Shown here piece by piece: positions 61,998 through 64,000 of a stretch of DNA of 64,000 bases; position 1 is the first letter of the stretch, and every line of letters starts with the position of its first letter. The DNA is taken from NCBI GenBank assembly GCA_022448315.1, contig JAKVCA010000018.1:124001-188000 (forward strand). Reading direction: 5' to 3'. A program made the translations under genes and the position numbers. A model generated the notes under the pieces. That model saw nothing but the letters and a program-made list of their open reading frames with translations, had not been told where the DNA came from and did not search any database. The DNA comes from Pirellulaceae bacterium. Lineage in GTDB: Bacteria > Planctomycetota > Planctomycetia > Pirellulales > Pirellulaceae.

Positions 61998-63041
61998 CTA
62001 CTCTTGTGACGCCAGAAACCGTTCCGCATCCAACGCCGCCATACATCCGGTACCCGCACTGGTGATCGCTTGACGATAGTAATCGTCCGCCACATCACCC
62101 GCAGCATAGACACCCTCCACACTCGTGTAGGTCCGAAAAGGCGTCGACCATTGAATGTAGCCCGCTTCATCCGTCTCGACCTGACCATCAAGAAAAGCGA
62201 CGTTCGGGGTGTGCCCAATCGCGACAAACATGCCGGCACAGTCCACAACCTGCTCGGTATTCGCAACGGTATCTTTGAGGCGAACTCCCGTGAGTTTGGT
62301 CCCATCTCCGATCACTTCCTCTACGACCGAGTTCCAAACAATTTCTACCTTTTCATTTCGGATAGCTCGCTCGGCCATGATTTTTGAGGCACGCAATTCA
62401 TCGCGGCGGTGCACGAGGTAGACCTTCGAAGCAAAATTGGTCAGATAGGTGGCCTCTTCGACCGCGGAATCGCCTCCTCCCACGACCATCAGAGGCTGAT
62501 TGCGAAACATGGGAAGCGCGCCATCACAGACGGCACAGGCACTCACTCCTCGATTCTTGTATTCGCTTTCGGACTCCAAGCCCAGATAATTTGCCTTGGC
62601 CCCGGTCGCAATGATCAGGGTCTCAGCTTCCACCGCTTCGTGATCTCTCGGGGTGACAACAAAAGGTCGCTTGCTCAAGTCGACGGACACCACGTCGTCG
62701 GTGATGATGCGCGTTCCAAAATTGCGAGCCTGCTGCCGCATCAAGTTCATCAACTCGGGGCCGGTAATCGCATGCTTCTCGTCATTCGGCGGAAGCATCA
62801 TCCGATCTTTTTCGTCGAGCGCCGTATCAAGAAAATCGGTCAGTTTTCCTGCAGGAAATCCGGCGAAATTCTCGACCTCAGTCGTCAAGTTCAATTGCCC
62901 CAGAGGCAACGTGCCATTCTCTTGATTCTCCCCGGTTATCGCGCCTTCAAAAACCAAGGGTTCCAGGTTCGCTCGAGCACTATAAATCGCAGCTGACCAA
63001 CCAGCAGGACCACTACCAATGATGACAACTTTCTCTGACAC
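61998..63041 (-). CDS. trxB: Thioredoxin reductase
   Basis: Transfers electrons from NADPH through FAD to thioredoxin. The FAD loop is GSGPAG (9-14), the redox pair CAVC (Cys169, Cys172) followed by DGALP, and the NADPH loop [12 protein letters not shown]. The C-terminal FAD phrase is [34 protein letters not shown]. At 347 residues it is about 30 longer than E. coli TrxB. The extra residues lie between GFPAG (61-65) and ELMNLMRQQ (96-104). Single gene on the minus strand. Confidence 0.94.
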   Translation of the reverse strand: MSEKVVIIGSGPAGWSAAIYSARANLEPLVFEGAITGENQENGTLPLGQLNLTTEVENFAGFPAGKLTDFLDTALDEKDRMMLPPNDEKHAITGPELMNLMRQQARNFGTRIITDDVVSVDLSKRPFVVTPRDHEAVEAETLIIATGAKANYLGLESESEYKNRGVSACAVCDGALPMFRNQPLMVVGGGDSAVEEATYLTNFASKVYLVHRRDELRASKIMAERAIRNEKVEIVWNSVVEEVIGDGTKLTGVRLKDTVANTEQVVDCAGMFVAIGHTPNVAFLDGQVETDEAGYIQWSTPFRTYTSVEGVYAAGDVADDYYRQAITSAGTGCMAALDAERFLASQE

Positions 63042-63523
63042 GCTTGTTCTTCCTCACAACTAAAGGACCACTCGAAAACTTGTGTCTATCGAGATCACCA
63101 CTTTGAATTCAGACCCAAACTCCCGCGACATCCAACCGAGCTTCTTTTCACCTGGTCAAAGGGGAACTGAAACGATTCATCGGCCTGCATTGCTAGCTGA
63201 AATACTTCGTGACTCTCCCTGACGTTCCGATTAACGCACGATCCAGGCAACTGGATTCACAGGCGTCGAAACATGATCGCCGGATTATACCTGTTGGCAA
63301 AACCGCTCGACAGGAGCCTGCTCACTCCCTCAACATCGAAAATCATTTTTTTGGGATTTGTGTACGATTTCAGACATGAGCGCCCACTATTAAAAGAAAA
63401 CCGAAATTCGGTAATTCTCCACACACGTACAGCAGCCCACTGCCGACGCGAATCCAGTGCCCCAAGGCCCAATGATTTGCGACTTATCTGTGATGTTCCT
63501 CACCCATTTGACCAAGTGAAAAG
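63042..63523. other. Divergent intergenic region of 482 bases
   Basis: Lies between trxB (minus) and the last, partial gene (plus). I saw no supported gene, tRNA, terminator or repeat. The plus-strand frame starting at 63273 runs into the start of the partial gene in another frame and shows no family likeness. Confidence 0.45.
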
Positions 63524-64000
63524 ATGCGATTAACCCTTCGAACGCTCCTTGCCTACCGCGATCAGGTTCTAGCGTCGAAAGACGCGCTCGACTTGCAGGA
63601 GAAGATCGAGGCGAGTCAAAATGCGCAGAAATTGATCGAACGCATTGAAACCGTCAGCAAACGCCGGCAAATGGATGCTCCTCGACTTGACTCAAAAACT
63701 CACAGCGGCGACCCCAACCTTGTTGCGGGATATCTGGACAGTTCTCTGAACCAGGAAGAAACCGTTGCCTTCGAGCGAGCCCTACTAGAATCCGACCAGA
63801 GCCTTGCCGAGGTGGCATCATGTCATGAAATTCTTTGTCAGGTTCTCCAGCACCCCGCATCGGTACCCTCGCGAATTCGTGAACGCTTGTACCGTCTTGA
63901 TCGTCAGGCTTCAACAGCCACCGAGTTCTTTGGTAAGCCGCCGAATCATGACGATTTCGAAACCCAAGATTCAGCACCTCCGCTCCCGGACACGGCCCAT
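63524..64000 (+). CDS. Planctomycete-type protein, 5' part only (runs off the window)
   Basis: An open frame of 159 codons from the ATG at 63524 to the window end, without a stop. The beginning, MRLTLRTLLAYRDQVL, and the later NPLVAGYLDSSL-like phrase (DPNLVAGYLDSSLNQEETVAFERALLESD) with LAEVASCHEILCQVLQ match a pattern I know from hypothetical planctomycete proteins: two helical repeats about 60 residues apart, each with a leucine/tyrosine-rich helix and an acidic partner. These resemble zinc-less anti-sigma heads. A membrane segment may follow beyond the window. There is no strong ribosome site; the ATG is preceded by AAGTGAAAAG. Confidence 0.8.
   Translation, partial: MRLTLRTLLAYRDQVLASKDALDLQEKIEASQNAQKLIERIETVSKRRQMDAPRLDSKTHSGDPNLVAGYLDSSLNQEETVAFERALLESDQSLAEVASCHEILCQVLQHPASVPSRIRERLYRLDRQASTATEFFGKPPNHDDFETQDSAPPLPDTAH

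Noticed and set aside
63273-63533. 86-residue plus-strand frame before the last gene
   Set aside because: It runs into the start of a recognisable gene in another frame and resembles nothing.
1-64000. tRNA, rRNA, CRISPR array, insertion sequence or prophage
   Set aside because: Gaps between genes were read for tRNA arm signals, regular spaced repeats, transposase genes and terminal inverted repeats. None was found.

Overview
The window reads as a stretch of a planctomycete chromosome. The evidence is gene content: DUF1549/DUF1553 and DUF1501 secreted protein families, a formylmethanofuran dehydrogenase C subunit outside the archaea, a MoeA fused to a substrate-binding domain, TPR proteins with a degenerate SEC-C motif, the MoxR/DUF58/DUF4350/DUF4129/SpoIIM/RDD operon, and an ExbB/ExbD/ExbD operon with large TPR-type partners. 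No rRNA, tRNA, CRISPR array, insertion sequence or prophage was seen. The species cannot be named from the sequence alone.

Layout. 1-2.6 kb: an acyl carrier protein, a FabZ-like hot-dog protein and a ketoacyl synthase, closed by a strong terminator. 2.7-3.7 kb: two small planctomycete-type envelope proteins. 4.3-10.3 kb: a secreted DUF1549/DUF1553 protein, a Tat-exported DUF1501 protein, an ECF sigma factor, and a membrane protein that joins a short cytoplasmic (anti-sigma-like) segment to an outer domain related to the first gene. 10.3-13.9 kb: mobA, fhcC and a moeA fusion, linking molybdenum cofactor synthesis with C1 transfer. 14.3-24.1 kb: an HDOD protein, a TPR protein, tex with a small partner, a MOSC protein and hrpA.

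24.1-25.9 kb is the most unusual part. A heavily structured RNA of about 175 nt lies 80 bases upstream of a reverse transcriptase with retron hallmarks. The RNA has several hairpins, one a perfect 17-bp stem, and ends in an intrinsic terminator. The enzyme carries an N-terminal membrane segment and an unrecognised C-terminal domain of about 120 residues. There is no separate effector gene next to it, so this looks like a retron-like element of a form I do not recognise, lying between the housekeeping genes hrpA and lysA.

26.2-34.2 kb: lysA, a TPR protein, a Gfo/Idh/MocA oxidoreductase and putA (proline to glutamate). 34.5-42.4 kb, minus strand: a seven-gene, tightly overlapping operon RDD - SpoIIM - membrane protein - DUF4129 - DUF4350 - MoxR ATPase - DUF58. 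42.8-54.8 kb, plus strand: an SDR enzyme, then a conserved-looking operon of a secreted protein, ExbB, two ExbD proteins, three large envelope proteins and a VWA-like lipoprotein. It has no TonB or TolA, which suggests another proton-driven envelope machine. 54.9-63.0 kb, minus strand: an altronate/galactarate-type dehydratase with a DUF1611 partner, a rhodanese, asnS, an Nramp-like transporter without the usual metal-binding motifs, and a thioredoxin reductase. The last 477 bases hold the start of a planctomycete-type gene that runs off the end.

Most start codons were chosen by Shine-Dalgarno spacing or by coupling to the upstream stop; several differ from the longest open frame, and this is stated per entry.
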